A DNA stretch of 29,204 bases from an uncultured Oscillibacter sp. Its GTDB lineage: Bacteria; Bacillota; Clostridia; Oscillospirales; Oscillospiraceae. A model generated the notes under the pieces. The model had not been told where the DNA came from. It ran no database searches and saw only the letters and a program-made list of their open reading frames with translations. The stretch spans positions 1 through 29,204 of the forward strand of contig NZ_URDP01000025.1 in NCBI RefSeq assembly GCF_900546705.1, read 5' to 3'. Numbering within the stretch: position 1 is the first letter of the stretch; every line of letters starts with the position of its first letter. The translations under genes were made by a program, and so were the position numbers. Positions 29,130 through 29,204 of the stretch are shown here, piece by piece.

Positions 29130-29204
29130 TTACCGCTGGCTCCGCAGCAGGTTCTGCTTGATGTCCCAGAGCTTCTGGGACAGGTCCACATAGTAGTTGT
29201 GGGG
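29130..29204 (-). CDS. C-terminal end of an unrecognised protein (5' part outside window)
   Basis: An open frame enters from the right edge and ends in TAA at 29130-29132, encoding the last 24 residues (ending VDLSQKLWDIKQNLLRSQR). Codon use is normal for the window and a strong terminator follows, so this is very likely a real gene end. The stretch is too short for me to name the family. Confidence 0.6.
   Translation of the reverse strand, partial: PHNYYVDLSQKLWDIKQNLLRSQR

Overview
The window reads as chromosomal DNA of a high-GC, anaerobic Gram-positive gut clostridium, most like the Oscillospiraceae (Flavonifractor / Lawsonibacter / Oscillibacter type). Reasons: strong GGAGG-type ribosome binding sites, many perfect intrinsic terminators, near-consensus sigma-A promoters, a SleB-type cell-wall hydrolase fused to a copper-amine-oxidase-like N-terminal domain, a tiny DUF6774-like protein, a SigV/RsiV-like pair and a VanZ-family protein. 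This placement is inference from gene content. I see no phage, insertion sequence, CRISPR array or replication origin.

Layout. (1) 1-6369: glutamate and cysteine synthesis. The 3' end of an aconitase-family gene is followed after 1 nt by NADP-type isocitrate dehydrogenase (icd). Then come a convergent small DUF6774-like gene, a secreted SleB-like hydrolase and a TIGR04255 protein, then gdhA (NADP-type glutamate dehydrogenase) and convergent cysK. Aconitase, ICD and GDH together carry citrate to 2-oxoglutarate to glutamate. (2) 6434-7867: an ECF sigma / RsiV-like anti-sigma pair with a candidate self-recognised promoter. (3) 7896-12321: a TetR - HlyD/MacA-like adaptor - MacB-like ATPase - MacB-like permease operon. 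Its control region is elaborate: a sigma-A promoter overlaid by two 15-bp palindromes that together form a perfect 20-bp inverted repeat, plus a second, MerR-type promoter with a 19-bp spacer. (4) 12346-19677: a metabolic and transport block. It holds an SLC13-type permease with an alpha/beta hydrolase, a divergent XRE-cupin regulator, and a GntR/UTRA regulator upstream of an SLC1-fold symporter, an Asp/Glu-racemase-superfamily enzyme and a TauE/SafE permease. The symporter and the racemase-like enzyme both lack textbook specificity or catalytic residues, so the true substrate may not be aspartate or glutamate. (5) 19846-23094: envelope proteins: an M15-type peptidase, a membrane protein with an Ada-like metal-binding tail, and a VanZ protein with a large extra C-terminal region. 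(6) 23346-29204: tRNA-Gln(CUG), then a same-strand run of cardiolipin synthase, lipoprotein, TtcA-like tRNA thiolase and a 780-residue SEL1-repeat protein. The window ends in the last codons of an unrecognised gene.

The best leads are the doubly controlled TetR/MacAB region (about 12216-12321) and the 12.3-19.7 kb block with its outlier transporter and single-cysteine racemase homologue. No whole new defence or mobile system is evident.
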